From: Penium margaritaceum
Taxonomy: Eukaryota > Streptophyta > Zygnematophyceae > Desmidiales > Peniaceae
DNA: 64,000 nt
Direction: 5' to 3'
Assembly: GCA_023375785.1 (NCBI GenBank)
Contig: SZWC01004972.1
Coordinates: 79,434-143,433 of the forward strand
The notes beneath the pieces are model-generated. The model worked only from the letters and a program-made list of their open reading frames with translations. It made no database searches and was not told where the DNA came from. The position numbers and the translations under genes are program-made. Positions 1 to 11,076 of the stretch are shown one piece after another (positions within the stretch are counted from its first letter, which is position 1; each line of letters starts with the position of its first letter).

Positions 1-612
1 TGGAGGCAACTGGTTCCAAGGATGGCAAAATCTGGTCAGAGAGTGAGGCAATAGTTTTGGCCTCAATTGGATGGGAATTAACACTTGATCAAGGCTCACA
101 AGCAGTGGCATTTTATAGCCACTGATCTAAGCTTTCCAGAACACCAAAGCATGCCAGATTTGGAGCTTCCTAGCAGATTCTATGGCTTCTAGAGTGCTCC
201 TTGGTAGGCTGTCCTTTTCCCACCTAGGAAGGCATCCCTTCCCTCCTCTAGAAGCTTCTGCCCCTTCCTAGATTCCTCAGCTTGCTTCTAGTAGGAGGGA
301 AGGTGTCCAGAAGACCAAGACACCTCTAGATGCCTTGTAGGACAAGTCACCCCTTCTAGAAGGTGTGTCACCTTCCTGGACCCTCACCTGGCCTTCTAGA
401 AACTTAAAGAGGAACTCTAGAGGTTGAGCTAGCTTCCTGGCATCTATTTTCCACCTCCCTTGAGGCAGGGCAGAATTTCATCTTGTGGGACTTGAACCCG
501 GGCCCCTGCCTCTAGAGGTGGACACCATTAACCACTAAGCCACTAAGGCTTGTCTTTTTGGTGTTCCTTTTTTGGAGTCACTCCTGCCATGGTGAGGAGC
601 ATCATTTCAACA
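1..612 (-). mobile_element. R1-family LTR, truncated by the window start
   Basis: This stretch aligns by eye with most of the 33526-34206 LTR, in the same orientation, and with the reverse complement of 7808-8509. About 88 bp of the LTR lie off the left edge. It ends at the conserved terminus after the CCATGGTGAGGAG segment. Sense is minus, because the 33526-34206 copy precedes a minus-strand gag. It contains a tRNA-like segment with a B-box-like GGTTCAAGTCC on the minus strand. It is either an isolated LTR or one end of an element lying outside the window. The sequence to its right shows no polypurine tract. Confidence 0.8.
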
Positions 613-2591
613 TGCAGCTGCAGTCACAGGTGCAGCAGCAAGCCTGCTGCAGTAGCTACTTACTCTGCACCTTCAGCTGCTGCAGCCATAGCCAGATTGG
701 CTGCACCAACAGTGTTCTTATGGCAGCCACCTCCATCGCCCTATCGGGTGTTATGTCTAATGGGCCTGTTTCAGTCTCTGTAGTGACAACCGCCTTTTCT
801 GCCTCCAGCAACTGTTTCAACCACATAGCAGTGGCCTCATCAGCAGCGTTCTTGCCACATCTATGTGGCAAGAAAGGGATGAGGCCATTGCCCCCTCTGG
901 GCGTCTTGTCTGAAGGGACTGCCTTGATCCCAAGCATTACCACAGCATTTCCACAGCAGCATTGCCGCCACTTTCGCCACCCTACCCTAGTATCATCCCT
1001 AGAGTCCTTTCTGGTCTACCCCCCCTTGGATGAATAGCAGGTGGAAGTGAACAAAGAGTACTTGGCTCGCTACAAGGAGAAATTGTTGCGTAATCAGCTG
1101 TGGGAGAGCAGGCACGAATGCCATCTGTACGTGCTCAGCAAGTACGACTCAGACAATGCCGCTGCCGAGTATGAGCGTCAACAGTAGAAAATCGACCAAG
1201 AAGTGCAAACCGTTGATGACACTCCTGCAGGTGCGGTTGACAACATTCCGACCACCACACCAATGCGCAGACCATCAATCCCTTTCTCTATTCCTCCAGT
1301 TGGTGGGATGCAGAAACAGTAGTAACGTGGCTCACAGTCTCAGCAGTCGCAGTCGCAGTCACAGCCACTGCCGCAGCATCACCAGCCACAGCAGTTAGCA
1401 GCCAGCAGCCAGCAACGCAGTCGCAACATCAGCCAAAGCCTGCATTCTCAGGCCCGGCACAAAAGAACTCCTTGATGCGTGAGGGCTTGGCAGCAGAAAA
1501 AGTTGTTAGCCTTTCTTATGCCATCGTTGACACTCCTGCTGCTGCTACCACCACATTTGCTGCCACCGTCCATGTTTCTCGTGCCCCTGCTTCCACTTTT
1601 GGTGGTTGCGCTAAAGACAAAATTTCCCAAGCCTCCTCCAACAGTGGCCCTTTGGTGTGATAAGATATGAATGTTGTCGCTCGGCAGTAACAGGTGCAGT
1701 TGTTGTATCTGCTGCTTCTGCAGCTACATCAGCCTCATCTGCTGTCTAATGTAACAGAGCAACCACTCTCTCCTCTGTCGTCTTCACCACAGCTTCCACC
1801 TCTCCCACCACTGCTCAGATCTACACCCTTACCTCTGCTTGTGAAGCTGCAGCAGCCGTCTTCACAACTGTATTGAACTGCTTCTCGTGCCGCTTGGTCT
1901 TTGCCACGTCGTGGATATTTTCTCTTGCCGCCTCTTCTACAGCTTTGCTCCCATCCCTTTTTGTACTTCTCCCACGTCCTCCGGGTGGTAAGCACTCTGC
2001 TTGAAACATTCTCTCATCTTCCGTGTGGAGTGTTGCCTTCCATTTAGTAGCCTCATTAACAGACTTGGACACCTCTACTCAAACGCCAGCTCTCCATACC
2101 CCTTATCATGCTCACTTGGGCAAGGAAAACACAGAAAGAATTTCTGGAGCATTTATTGATGTGCCCTCTTGTGATCCTGAATCATGCCTGAAAATGAAGC
2201 TGCTAACGCAGAGCTCCACAAGCAGTTGCGACAATTCTTTCTAGCCCCAGAGTCTTACAAGAATCACCAGCAGGATGCTAATGCCACAAAGGAAGAGCTG
2301 GCCAAGGCTTTTGCCGAGATTCTGATGGAATGCTTTGCTGAGTGTGCTCCTCCTACTGCTGTTTTTGCTGCTGTTCATATCATTGCAGCCAATAACTCCT
2401 CTTCCACTGAGCAGACTAATTCTTCACAGATACCTCCCACTTCTGCTGGCCTTCAGTCAACTGCTATTGCGACCCTTGCTTAAACGCTCTTACCTTTCCC
2501 ATATCAGTGTGAATTTGAGGCATTTCAACCTCACTTGAGTATACAGCTCACCTTCTCCTCCCAGAAAGTGCCCTTAAGCGCATTGGCTTAG
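613..2591. other. Unclassified CAG/CTG-rich region with decayed open frames
   Basis: No family was recognised. The DNA is rich in CAG/CTG, and plus-strand frames read Gln/Ser/Ala/Pro-rich. Around 1039-1185 a plus frame reads like a charged, helix-prone protein (EYLARYKEKLLRNQLW). Around 2184-2483 a 99-codon plus frame starting at an ATG is acidic and Ala-rich (MPENEAANAELHKQL). A minus frame at 1821-2072 also looks coding-like. The pieces lie in different frames, so an old gag or host gene relic is possible, but nothing fixes it. I do not call a gene. Confidence 0.3.
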
Positions 2592-2930
2592 GGTGAGTAC
2601 CTTCTGCATCACTGTTTCCCTTCAGACCCTTTTGGCTGCTACTCCCTTTGTTCCACTCAGTCTGCACATCCCTTTTGTACCCCCATCCATTCTAGGCTAG
2701 AAAATCTCCATGATGGGATTGAATTTTACAATGCTGACAATGGACAACTCACTCTTGTGAACCTTGTTGGCACCTACGACTTCATTTGCCACGGCAACAC
2801 CATTAGAGACAATGTTGCACTGAGTGCACTGACCGTGCAGTTGAAACAGAATCACATGCATGTAGATGAGACATTTGATGAGTGCAGGGCTCACAGCCTG
2901 AACTTGCTTCATGACCTTGGTAAGGCTTGA
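2592..2930 (+). other. Unrecognised open stretch of about 113 codons
   Basis: A plus-strand frame stays open here and ends at a TGA just before the R3 repeat. The last 75 codons have ordinary protein composition (for example YDFICHGNTIRDNVALSAL, then a His/Asp-rich part) and no low complexity. There is no early ATG, no signal peptide or membrane segment, and I recognise no domain. It could be the 3' end of a retroelement polyprotein lying before its LTR, since the R3 LTR-like repeat follows within a few bases. That is inference only. Confidence 0.25.
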
Positions 2931-2934
2931 TAGA

Positions 2935-3440
2935 TATGAGGGTCCCAGAAAATGACAACAGTACGTTGCTCGATAAAAATAATCTGGCATGACAGTTGCA
3001 TAGAGGATGTTTGACAGGGTCCAACGCACTTTACGGAACTCAATTCGGAGTCCGTTTGAGTGAGATATGGATTTATGAAGTTTGGAGATCATGGGTCGGC
3101 TTAAAGTGACGACCTGAGCACTTTCAGCTCAAAAGGCGGCAGAATTACTGACCAGGATGGATAAGAGCAGCATTCAAGGAGGAAAGCCTGCTAGAGGACC
3201 TCCAGGAGACTTGAAGGAAGGAGAATTCCACAAGGTGACAAGGTGACTGCCGCTCATCCCGCTAGGCTAGGAGAGTGTGCTAGAGGGTAAATTTTGACAG
3301 AGTGTATCTCAGTGCTCCCTTGGCCAAAGGACGGATAAAAAGGCTTGTTAGAAACCTGTGATAGTTTCATCTTGTACTCAAGATTCAATTTAGACATTCG
3401 TGTTCTCTGCAGACCTACACTTGATTATGTAATTTCTGTC
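2935..3440 (+). repeat. R3 interspersed repeat, LTR-like, copy 1
   Basis: Related copies lie at about 48300-48500 and 61900-62370. Shared blocks include AAAAATAATCTG, the GTTTGAGTGA segment, the CCTAGGCTAG-like GCTAGGCTAGG-GAG-GTG block and GTGTATCTCAGTGCTCCC. A TATA-like GATAAAAAGG lies at 3334-3343, about 75 bp after the shared GCTAGG block. The composition and promoter-like signal suggest an LTR, and a gag-like remnant follows directly. The exact ends and the superfamily (copia or gypsy) cannot be fixed from three diverged copies. Confidence 0.55.
3334..3343 (+). promoter_or_regulatory. TATA-like motif in the R3 repeat
   Basis: GATAAAAAGG follows the most conserved R3 block (CAGTGCTCCCTTGGCCAAA) and precedes a region that could hold the transcription start. 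It is decayed in the 61900-62370 copy. Confidence 0.35.
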
Positions 3441-3684
3441 TGTGCAACCTGCAACTCCCTCCCACACACAGTTGGTCCTGCCTAGGCGGCTCTTGGTGAG
3501 CCTGATCGCCTCCCTGAGGGCTGCCCCAGTTTCTATCAAGACTACGCCTGGAAAACTCTCTACCCACCTTTCCATCATCACAGGTCTCATTCATGAGTTC
3601 TTCAACCATTTCCTCCACTTCACTGTTGTTGAACTTGAGCACCTTGCTGCCAAGCCCATTTCTGCCACTACACTACCTAGTGTT
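3441..3684 (+). pseudogene. Gag-like remnant, left of element 1
   Basis: An open plus frame here has gag-like helical composition (LIASLRAAPVSIK; HEFFNHFLHFTVVELEH). It follows the R3 LTR-like repeat and stops at the target site of element 1. Sequence of the same character resumes at 10434 after the duplicated GTGTT. The host was therefore probably an older plus-strand LTR element whose gag received element 1. It is a fossil with several breaks. No domain is certain on this side; the assignment rests on position and on the zinc-knuckle-like motif seen on the right side. Confidence 0.4.
3680..3684. repeat. Target-site duplication of element 1, left copy (GTGTT)
   Basis: GTGTT directly precedes the LTR end at 3685 and is repeated exactly at 10429-10433. 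Confidence 0.85.
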
Positions 3685-4334
3685 CGTCAATGCGCCGGAT
3701 AGCAACGGTCTAGAAAACGGGTCCTCACATGGGAGGCCGCCAACCGCTCTTGGTATTGCAACCAAGATAACATATCACCCTCGAACGAGGGATCCACAAT
3801 TTAGGTTTGTTTGGTTTGCAACCTCACGAAGTGCGCATGTTGTCTTTAGTGTCTACCTTTAGTTGGACACTCTGTGAGGATTCTCAAAGGTAAGAACTGT
3901 AAATGGATGCACGCAAGGTACGTGCTTTTATAATTGAAGAGCTTTGCTAAAGCTTCTGCTTGTAGTGGCTCCACTGGAGCCAACCTCAACCTACAGTCTT
4001 ACTTGACGCATCCTTAGACCGCCAAGTGTCATCCTCAAGGCCGGCTCTAGTAAGCTTCCTAGAAGCTTCCTGTCCCAGTTTTGGCCACAAAAAATTGCGG
4101 CCATCACGGGAATTGAACCCGCAACCTTTTGTTTGAGACTCCGGTGCCTATTCAACCAAGCCAAAAAGGTATGGTTCCTATGATGAGCCACAGGAGACAT
4201 ACCCATTATGGGCAGTGCATTCCTCGCCCATCTCAGAACAGACCAAGGGGACATACTCCATAGAGCAGTGCATGTTTTGTCTCTATGTGTAGCTAGCCAG
4301 CTAGGCAGTGGACAAGATGCATACCATTTCAACA
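3685..4334 (-). repeat. 3' LTR of element 1
   Basis: 650 bp, homologous along its length to 9776-10428, 40003-40655, 45753-46417 and 55936-56588. In sense orientation it begins TGTTGAAAT and ends at TTGAC(A/G). It contains a tRNA-like module (A-box 4153-4163, B-box 4109-4119 on the minus strand). Confidence 0.93.
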
Positions 4335-7300
4335 AATCTCTCCCTTGCACCTCTGTCCATCTGTTGCTTACTGGGCTCCATCAATGCCTTTAGGCTCACC
4401 CTTCCTCTGCCGCACTCCTCATGCCGAATCCATGAATGCGTGCATAGTGCAAGTCGCTCTCTAGCGGCTTGGTCATGAAGCCAGCAAGCATGCTCTTTGT
4501 TCCGTAGTACTGCAAGTCCACCACGTTCTTCATGACGGGATTACGTGAGTAGTGGTAACATATGTCGATGTGATTTGTTTGCCGGTAGATGATCTTGTCT
4601 TCAGTAATCAAGATGGCGCTCATGTTGTCCACATATACGACAATGACATCCTTCTGTGGCACTGTCATTTTGCCAAGCAGGCTGCGCAACCACTTAGTCT
4701 CCTTACACAATTTAGACAGAGCAATGTACTCTGCCTCAGTCACGGAAACACAATCTTGCTTCCTGCAGGCCCATGAGATGGCATCGCCATTCAAGATGCA
4801 CACGTATCCAGAGGTGAATTTCCTGTCGTCAAGATTTCCTCCCCAGTCAGCATCGGTGTAGCACTTTAGGCGAAGGGGTTCCGTTCCTTCTTGGCATCCA
4901 AGGATGAGGCCCATGTGACGTGTCTTCTGCAGGTAGCGCAAGATGCGCTTGACTACCTGCCAATGTTGTGGCCCAGGGTTGGCCACGTATCTGCTCACTT
5001 GTCCCACAGCATAGCAGATGTCCGGATGAGTCCCTACCACGGTATACATGATGCTACCCATGGTGGACTGGTGGGGGATGTCTTGCATCGCCCTTTGTTC
5101 TGCTTCGTTGCTTGGCGACATGGATGCCTTCAGCTTTGTATCGGTCGTCATTGGGGTGCTGACAGGTTTGCACTCTTCCATGTGGTAGCGCTTCAGTACC
5201 TCACCGATGTATTTGGTTTGGTTGAGTTTGATGGTGCCTGCTACTCGGTTGCGGTGGATGGCAATCTCAAGGTAGTACTCAAGAGGACCCATGTCCTTCA
5301 TTTTGAACCTTTTGCTGAGGTCAGACTTTAGCTCATCCAGCAGCTTCACTGAAGACGAGGAGATGATCAGATCATCCACGTACAATGCAACCAGCATCAG
5401 CCCTCTCCTATCATCGCGCACGTACATGCTCAGGTCATTCTGGCAATGCGGAAAGGAGAGACCGGTCATGAAACTGTCCATCTCTTTGTGCCATATCCTT
5501 GGGAACTATATCAGCCTGTAGAGCGCTTTCACCAACTTGCACACCTTGCCCTTGGGAGCTTTGACTCCTTCGGGCACGTCCATCAGCACTTCCTTCTCAA
5601 GCTTCCCTTGAAGGAAAGCTGTCTTGACGTCCACATGGTATATCTCCAGGTTCTTTGCGGCTGCAATGCCAAGGAGAGAGCCGATGGAGGCAAAGGTCAC
5701 AACGGGCGTGAATGTCTCATCGTATTAGGAGCCCGGGCGTTGAGAGAACCCCTTAGCCACTACCCTCGCCTTGAACTTGTTGATGCTGCCGTCTTGCTTC
5801 TTCTTCACTTGGAGGACCCGCTTGGATCCCACCACATGGGCCTTGTTGGGTCTATCCACCAGCACCCACGTGCCCTTCTTGGCAATGGACGCGAGCTCGC
5901 TGTCGCCTGCCTCCTTCCACTTGGCCGCATCTAAGCCATTCATCGCCTCCGCCACTGTGGATGGCTTTCCCTGAGCCATGCGCAACCAGCTAAGGCCGGT
6001 CCAATCATCCTCATACCGTAAACGTGCTTTCTTTGGTCGCAAAATGCACCGGAGCACTGGTGCAACTTCTTGCTTTGGTACTGGTGCTTCCATAGGTGGT
6101 GGTTTGTCATCGTCGTCATCGTAAAAAGAGTCGTCAGACTCCAAGTTAGACTCGGAAGCCCCGGATGCCTTGGTATCCGCATCCATGTCAGATGATGCAT
6201 CATCCTCAGCAGCTACTCTCCCATTCTGACCACTTGCTGGCAAAGCGAGCCAATTGTCCGAAGCTTGGTCTCCGGACTCAAGCAACACTATCCACTTTCC
6301 TGCTTTGGGAGCGAGATTCGGGTCCACTAGCTCTCCCTTTTCAAGGGTGCGTTCGTCAAACACAACGTCGCGGCTCCTCACGAGCTTGCCTGCTGCCTGG
6401 TTTCAAAGCCAATAGGCTTTGTGTGATGTGTGGTACCCAACCATGACGCACTTCCTGGAACGTGCGTCAAGCTTGCCTCCACCTTCTCACGACTGGATAT
6501 TCACCCATGCAGTTGACCCAAACACCTTCAGATGAGATGCGTTGGGTTTCTTCCTTGACCATGCTTCCTGTGGGGTCTTTAGCTGCTTGTCTTGCTCCTT
6601 TCCACGCTTCTGCAAGGCGGTTGCTGGTGTGAGGTTTAAGAGGTAGCAAGCCGTTGTTGCTGCTCCAGCCCAAAGCGAGGTGGGAGCTTGGCGTCGAAGA
6701 GCATGCTCCGCATCATGTCAAGCATGGTGTGGTTCATCCTTTCGGCAACACCGTTGCTGTGGGGGTTGTAAGGGGTGGTTTTCTTGTGACGGATGCCATG
6801 ATGCATGAGCCAAGACTTGCATGCCTCGTACTCACCCCCATTGTCACTTCGGAGCGTTTTCACTTTCTTGGACGTTTGCTGCTCCACCATGGCGACGAAC
6901 TCGAGGAGCTTCTCCTTGACCTCTCCCTTTGTTTTGTGGAATTAGATCCACAAATTGCGGCTGTGGTCATCAATTAAGGTTAGGAAGTACTTGCTTTCTC
7001 CGTTAGACGGTGTGAAGAAGGGTCCATATACGTCACTCTGTATCAGCTCCAAGACATGCTCTGCTCGTTGACCTCCTCTCCCAAACGGCTTCTTCTTTGT
7101 CTTCGCTTGGAGGCATGGTTCACACAATGTACACCCTTCGCCATGCTTCATGGTGCACCCTTCCATTTCGTGGACTACCTCTTGCTTCTGCATCTTCTGT
7201 AGCGTACTGTTTGCTACGTGGCCAAATCGCCGGTGCCACAGCTCAGCATGAGTGTCCTTGGTTGATGTGGCAACAGCAACAGTCGTCGGTGGTACATCCT

Positions 7301-7807
7301 TTGGCTCCCGTGCCAGTGTCTTTGTGGCATATGCAAGTCCCTCATCCGACGCCTTGGTGACTTTGGTTTGAAGCACGTAGAGGCCAATGACTCTTAGCAC
7401 TTGAAGTATGAGATCCTCTTTGGTGTACAAAATCTGCATGTCGTCTTCTTTTTGGGGCCACCGCTTCCTTGTTGGTGAACACCACTGTCATGTTGTTGTC
7501 GGTGATTTGTGAGACGGACAACAAGTTGGCTACAAAGGAGGGCATGTACACGACCTTTTGAAGGTTGACCGCCTTCTTTGCACTCTTCACGTTGAACATG
7601 ATCACCTTGCCCCCTTTGCCCATGGCTTGGTCGACGCTATCGTTTGCACACTTGATGCGCATGAAAGATTCGGCCATGGAGACAAATCCACCCTTCTCTG
7701 CTGATGAGTGGTGGTTGGTGTCCGAGTCAAGGGAAAATGCCCCGGGCCTAAGGATCACTGCGCTGTTCATGGGCAGCCCCCTAGCCATCATGTTGGTGAG
7801 CTCCTTC

Positions 7808-8509
7808 TGTTGGAGTAATGCTCCTCACCATGGCAAGAATGACTCCAAAAAGGAACACCAAAAAGGCAAGCCAAGGTGGCTTAGTGGTTAATGTTGTCCA
7901 CCTCTAGAGGCAGGGGTCCAGGTTCAAGTCCCACAAGATAAATTTCTGCCCTGACTCAAGGGAGGTGGAAAATAGATGCCAGGAGGCCAGCTCAAACTCT
8001 AGAATTCCTCCTTAAGGTTCTACAAGGCCAGGTGAGGGTCCAGGAAGGTGGCACACCTTCTAGAAGGGATGATTTGTCCTACAAGGTATCTAGAGGTATC
8101 TTGGTCTTCTGGATACTTTCCCTCCTACTTGAAGCAATCTGAGGGATCTAGGAAGAGGCAGAAGCTTCTAGAGGAAGGAGAGGGATGCCTTCCTAGGTGG
8201 GAAAAGGACAGCCTCCCAAGGGCCACTCTAGAAGCCATAGAATCTGCTAGGAAGCTCCAAATCTAGCATGCTTTGGTGTTTTAAAAATCTTAGGTCAGTG
8301 GCTCTAAAATTCCACTCTTTGTGAGCCTTGATGAAGTGTTCATTTCCAGTCAATTGAGGCCAAAATCATTTCCTCACTCGCTGACCAGTTTTCTGCCATC
8401 CCTGGAACCGATTGCCTCCACAGTTTCAGTCTCTCCAAAAAACAGTTGGTGGTGTAAACCAGCCACTGCTAGGGACCCTCCAGGGTGCATACTCACCCTC
8501 AGACCAACA
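7808..8509 (+). mobile_element. Solo R1 LTR nested in element 1
   Basis: 702 bp with TGTTGG at the start and CCAACA at the end. It matches 33526-34206 and 1-612 in opposite orientation. A near-perfect 5-bp duplication flanks it (CCTTC before, CCGTC after). The interrupted sequence is continuous in element 2 near 44480, which fixes both ends. It has no internal region, so it is an ordinary solo LTR left by recombination between the two LTRs of an inserted element. Confidence 0.9.
7877..7934 (+). promoter_or_regulatory. tRNA-like A-box/B-box module in the R1 LTR
   Basis: The A-box-like TGGCTTAGTGG (7877-7887) and B-box-like GGTTCAAGTCC (7921-7931) are 44 nt apart start to start, as at positions 8 and 52 of a real tRNA. 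The module is in LTR sense and also occurs in the other two R1 copies. The acceptor stem is missing and the stems are weak, so it is not a tRNA gene. It may be a tRNA-derived Pol III promoter remnant. Confidence 0.55.
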
Positions 8510-9758
8510 CCGTCTTCTCATTTGTACCTTTGCTTTCGCCTTCTTTCTTGGGACTACGGCAGTCCCTAGCCCAAATCACAGCCTTGCCACAGTTGTGACA
8601 GTTTTCGGGCTTCTTGGAACTCTTTCCGCCACCATTGCCTTACCCTCCACCGCCACCGCTTCCGCTGTTGCCTTGATTGGAGCGAGAGCTTGCACCTTGT
8701 CAACCAAAGTGAGAGGCATAGGATGAGATGTTTTCCTCACTGCCACTGCGTCGCATGGACCCATTGCGGACGTGTTCGGCAACAGCCTCGTACGTCAGGT
8801 CTGCCTCCTTCCAACCGCCTAATTTGGTGATCAAGGAACCCCAGCTTTCGGGCAACGCCATTAGAAGGATCATGGCACACATGTTGGAGTCAAGATTCTA
8901 TTCCATTTGCTGGACCTCTTGCAGCACGTTGTCGAATGACTTAAAAAATGCGGGTATCAATTCTCCTTCGCTCACCCTCATCGACGTCAACCTTTGGAAG
9001 ATGAAGAGTCGGTTGGCTAGGGCGTTTGATTGATGCACGCGTGAGAGCTTTGCATAGGCCTTGGCAACCAACTTGCATCCTGTGATGTGGGAGTGTTGAG
9101 TCTCGTTGATGGACGTCACAAGAATGGCGAGAGCCATGTTGTTCTTCATCGTCCATGCTGCAAGGTCAACCGCATACGTCGTCACCGTTGCATCGGCGGG
9201 TGCTCTCTTGGTCCCTTTTAGGATGTCAAGGTAACCACGCACGTCCATGACAATCTCAAACTGCCATTTCCGCAAAGGAAATCCTGTCCCCATGAATTTG
9301 GACATACCCGCCTCAAGGCGGGCTTGAGTCAGATCCGCCATTTCTTGCGGTTGCTCGTTTTCTCTGCTTTGCTGCTACTCTGCTTTGTTGAGGCCGATGA
9401 GGCTGATGAGGCTGCTGATTGCGACCATTGTCAAAGGTGCAGTTGGTTGCGTTGCATACCCCTCCCGCCGATGATCGCCTAAGGCGATGGTGCCATCGTG
9501 AGAGAACGGACTTGGGGTCGTACCACCTTCTAAAAAGGGGTAGAGCTTAATCCCGTTGGGGCTCGAGGGTCTTGTCCAACATGGACTGAGATGTTCCTCG
9601 TCCCCTAGTCCGCCACGTGCACGCACCCTACCTGAAGAAGCCGATGGAGCCAATGGAGCAGATTGGAGCCGCCTGATCTTTGGTTACCTGATGTACCTGT
9701 GTGCCCTCCAAGACCATGCGCTAATCGGTCTTGGAAGCATGCCCTAGAACCAGAAGTG

Positions 9759-9775
9759 TGGGTCCATAACCCTTT
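9759..9775 (-). other. Primer-binding site of element 1, half-tRNA type
   Basis: Directly inside the 5' LTR the minus strand reads AAAGGGTTATGGACCCA. This is near-complementary to the anticodon arm of plant initiator tRNA (GGGCCCATAACCC), not to its 3' end. Confidence 0.75.
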
Positions 9776-10428
9776 TGTCAATGTGTCAGATAGCAACGGT
9801 CTAGAAAACAAGTCCCGACGTGGGAGGCTGCCAACCGCTCTCGGTATTGAAACCAAGAGAACATATCACCCTTGAACGAGGGATCCACACTTTAGGTTCG
9901 TTTGGTTTGCAACCTCACAAAGTCCGCATGTTGGTCTTTAGTGACTACCTTTGGTTGGACACTCTGTAAGGAGTCTCAAAGGGAAGAAATGTAAATGGAT
10001 GCATGCAAGGTCCATGCTTTTATACTCGCAGAGCTTTGCTAGAGCTTGTGCTTGTAGTGGCTCCACTGGAGCCAACCTCAACCTACAGTCCTACTTGGCT
10101 TGTCCTTAGACCGCCAAGTGCCATCCTCAAGGCAGGCTCTAGTTTGCTTCCTAGAAGCTTCCCGTCCCAGTATTGGCCACAAAGAAAATTGCTGCCGTCG
10201 CGGGGATTGAACCCGCGACCTCCCGTTTGAGACTCTGGTGCCTATTCAACCTAGCGAAAAAGGTACGGTACCTATGATGAGCCACAGGGGACATACCCAT
10301 TATGGGCAGTGCATTCCTGGCCCATCTCAGAACAGACCAAGGGAACATACTCCATGGAGCAGTGCATGCCTTGTCTGTATGTGTAGCTAGCCAAGTAGGC
10401 AGTGGACAAGGTGCATACTATTTCAACA
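9776..10428 (-). repeat. 5' LTR of element 1
   Basis: 653 bp. Its outer end is followed by the duplication GTGTT (10429-10433). In sense orientation it ends in TGACA directly at the primer-binding site. Confidence 0.93.
10203..10257 (-). promoter_or_regulatory. tRNA-like A-box/B-box module in the element 1 LTR
   Basis: On the minus strand the A-box-like motif (10247-10257) and B-box-like GGTTCAATCCC (10203-10213) start 44 nt apart. The T-arm stem GCGGG/CCCGC is complete. The same module with the same spacing is in every sequenced LTR of this family. Confidence 0.6.
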
Positions 10429-10433
10429 GTGTT
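10429..10433. repeat. Target-site duplication of element 1, right copy (GTGTT)
   Basis: Exact repeat of 3680-3684, directly outside the 5' LTR. Confidence 0.85.
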
Positions 10434-10710
10434 GATGCACTCTACGAGTTCACATTAGCTTGCCTCACTATTGGTGTACAAGCCTGCAGAGCAAATGCAT
10501 TCATTTCTCTGTTTTCACTGCCATTCCCACTAATTTACCCCCCTCCTCTTCTTTGTCCTAGTCTACCACCACCAGTACCAACTCCTCTGTTGGTGGTGCT
10601 CATGCCGCGCTTGGTTCGGGTCATGGGTGTGGTGGTTACGGGCCTGGCAAGGGTCCCTGAAATAGTGGAGGCTACAATGGCAAGGGACGTGGTACCCGCA
10701 CGTCTTACTC

Positions 10711-10756
<46 letters not shown>

Positions 10757-10824
10757 NNNNNNNNNNNNNNNNNNNNNNNNNNNNNNNNNNNNNNNNNNNN
10801 NNNNNNNNNNNNNNNNNNNNNNNN

Positions 10825-10873
<49 letters not shown>

Positions 10874-11076
10874 GCACCACCTGCTGGAACTGCCAGCAAA
10901 TTAGGGAACTCTGTCCCCAAGTACTCGCACCCTCCTCATAACTGATGATTGGCAGTTTTCATACAGACACGCTGGGCATGGAACACCCCAGCCACATGCC
11001 TTTCTACTGGTGCATCATCCTCTCCTCTCATTGGGTCCTTGAGCCCATCCACTCCTGATGGTTCTTTCTCCAGCAC
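10434..11076 (+). pseudogene. Gag-like remnant, right of element 1
   Basis: It continues the type of sequence seen at 3441-3684. A Gly-rich stretch (about 10610-10700) precedes a CT microsatellite. After that a plus frame shows CWNCQQ, the first half of a gag zinc knuckle, with a further Cys at the expected distance. Gly-rich linkers before the knuckle are usual in copia gag. The microsatellite and a 68-base gap lie inside it. It is a fossil with several breaks. Confidence 0.45.
10713..10872. repeat. (CT)n microsatellite containing an assembly gap
   Basis: CT dinucleotide run interrupted by N at 10757-10824. The long Leu-Ser or Arg-Glu frames across it are artefacts of the repeat. Confidence 0.95.

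Larger units (their letters stand above)
4396..9341 (-). pseudogene. Decayed gag-pol of element 1
   Basis: Gag begins at the ATG at 9341 (MADLTQARLEAGMSKFMGTG), the same start context as in elements 2 and 3. A protease region with DSDTN lies near 7700-7760. The integrase zinc-binding region (WHRRFGH, then CTLCEPC) is near 7090-7260 and the integrase core (IDDHSR, RSDNGGEYE) near 6700-7000. An acidic Ser/Asp linker follows near 6050-6300. Reverse transcriptase is at about 5290-6000 (YVDDLI near 5380), and RNase H (CYTDADWGG, ISWACRKQDC) at about 4470-4870. This is standard copia order. It is a fossil with many breaks. Confidence 0.9.
3685..10428 (-). mobile_element. Element 1: full-length Osser-like Ty1/copia retrotransposon (fossil)
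   Basis: Two LTRs of about 650 bp flank an interior with gag, protease, integrase, reverse transcriptase and RNase H in copia order, all on the minus strand. A perfect 5-bp duplication GTGTT lies at both ends. The primer-binding site matches the anticodon region of initiator tRNA. LTR divergence is about 11% over the 290 bp I compared, so the insertion is old. The copy is broken in ten or more places. A solo R1 LTR (7808-8509) is nested in it, so the net length is about 6.0 kb. Elements 2 and 3 belong to the same family. Confidence 0.93.

Noticed and set aside
1039-2483. Host gene in the left part of the window
   Set aside because: Coding-like pieces lie in different frames and strands with no recognisable domain, splice structure or continuity, so only an unclassified region is reported.
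7870-7941. True tRNA gene in the R1 LTR
   Set aside because: A and B boxes are present, but the acceptor and T stems do not pair.
10704-10920. Leu-Ser and Arg-Glu repeat proteins
   Set aside because: These are translations of a CT microsatellite and of N bases.
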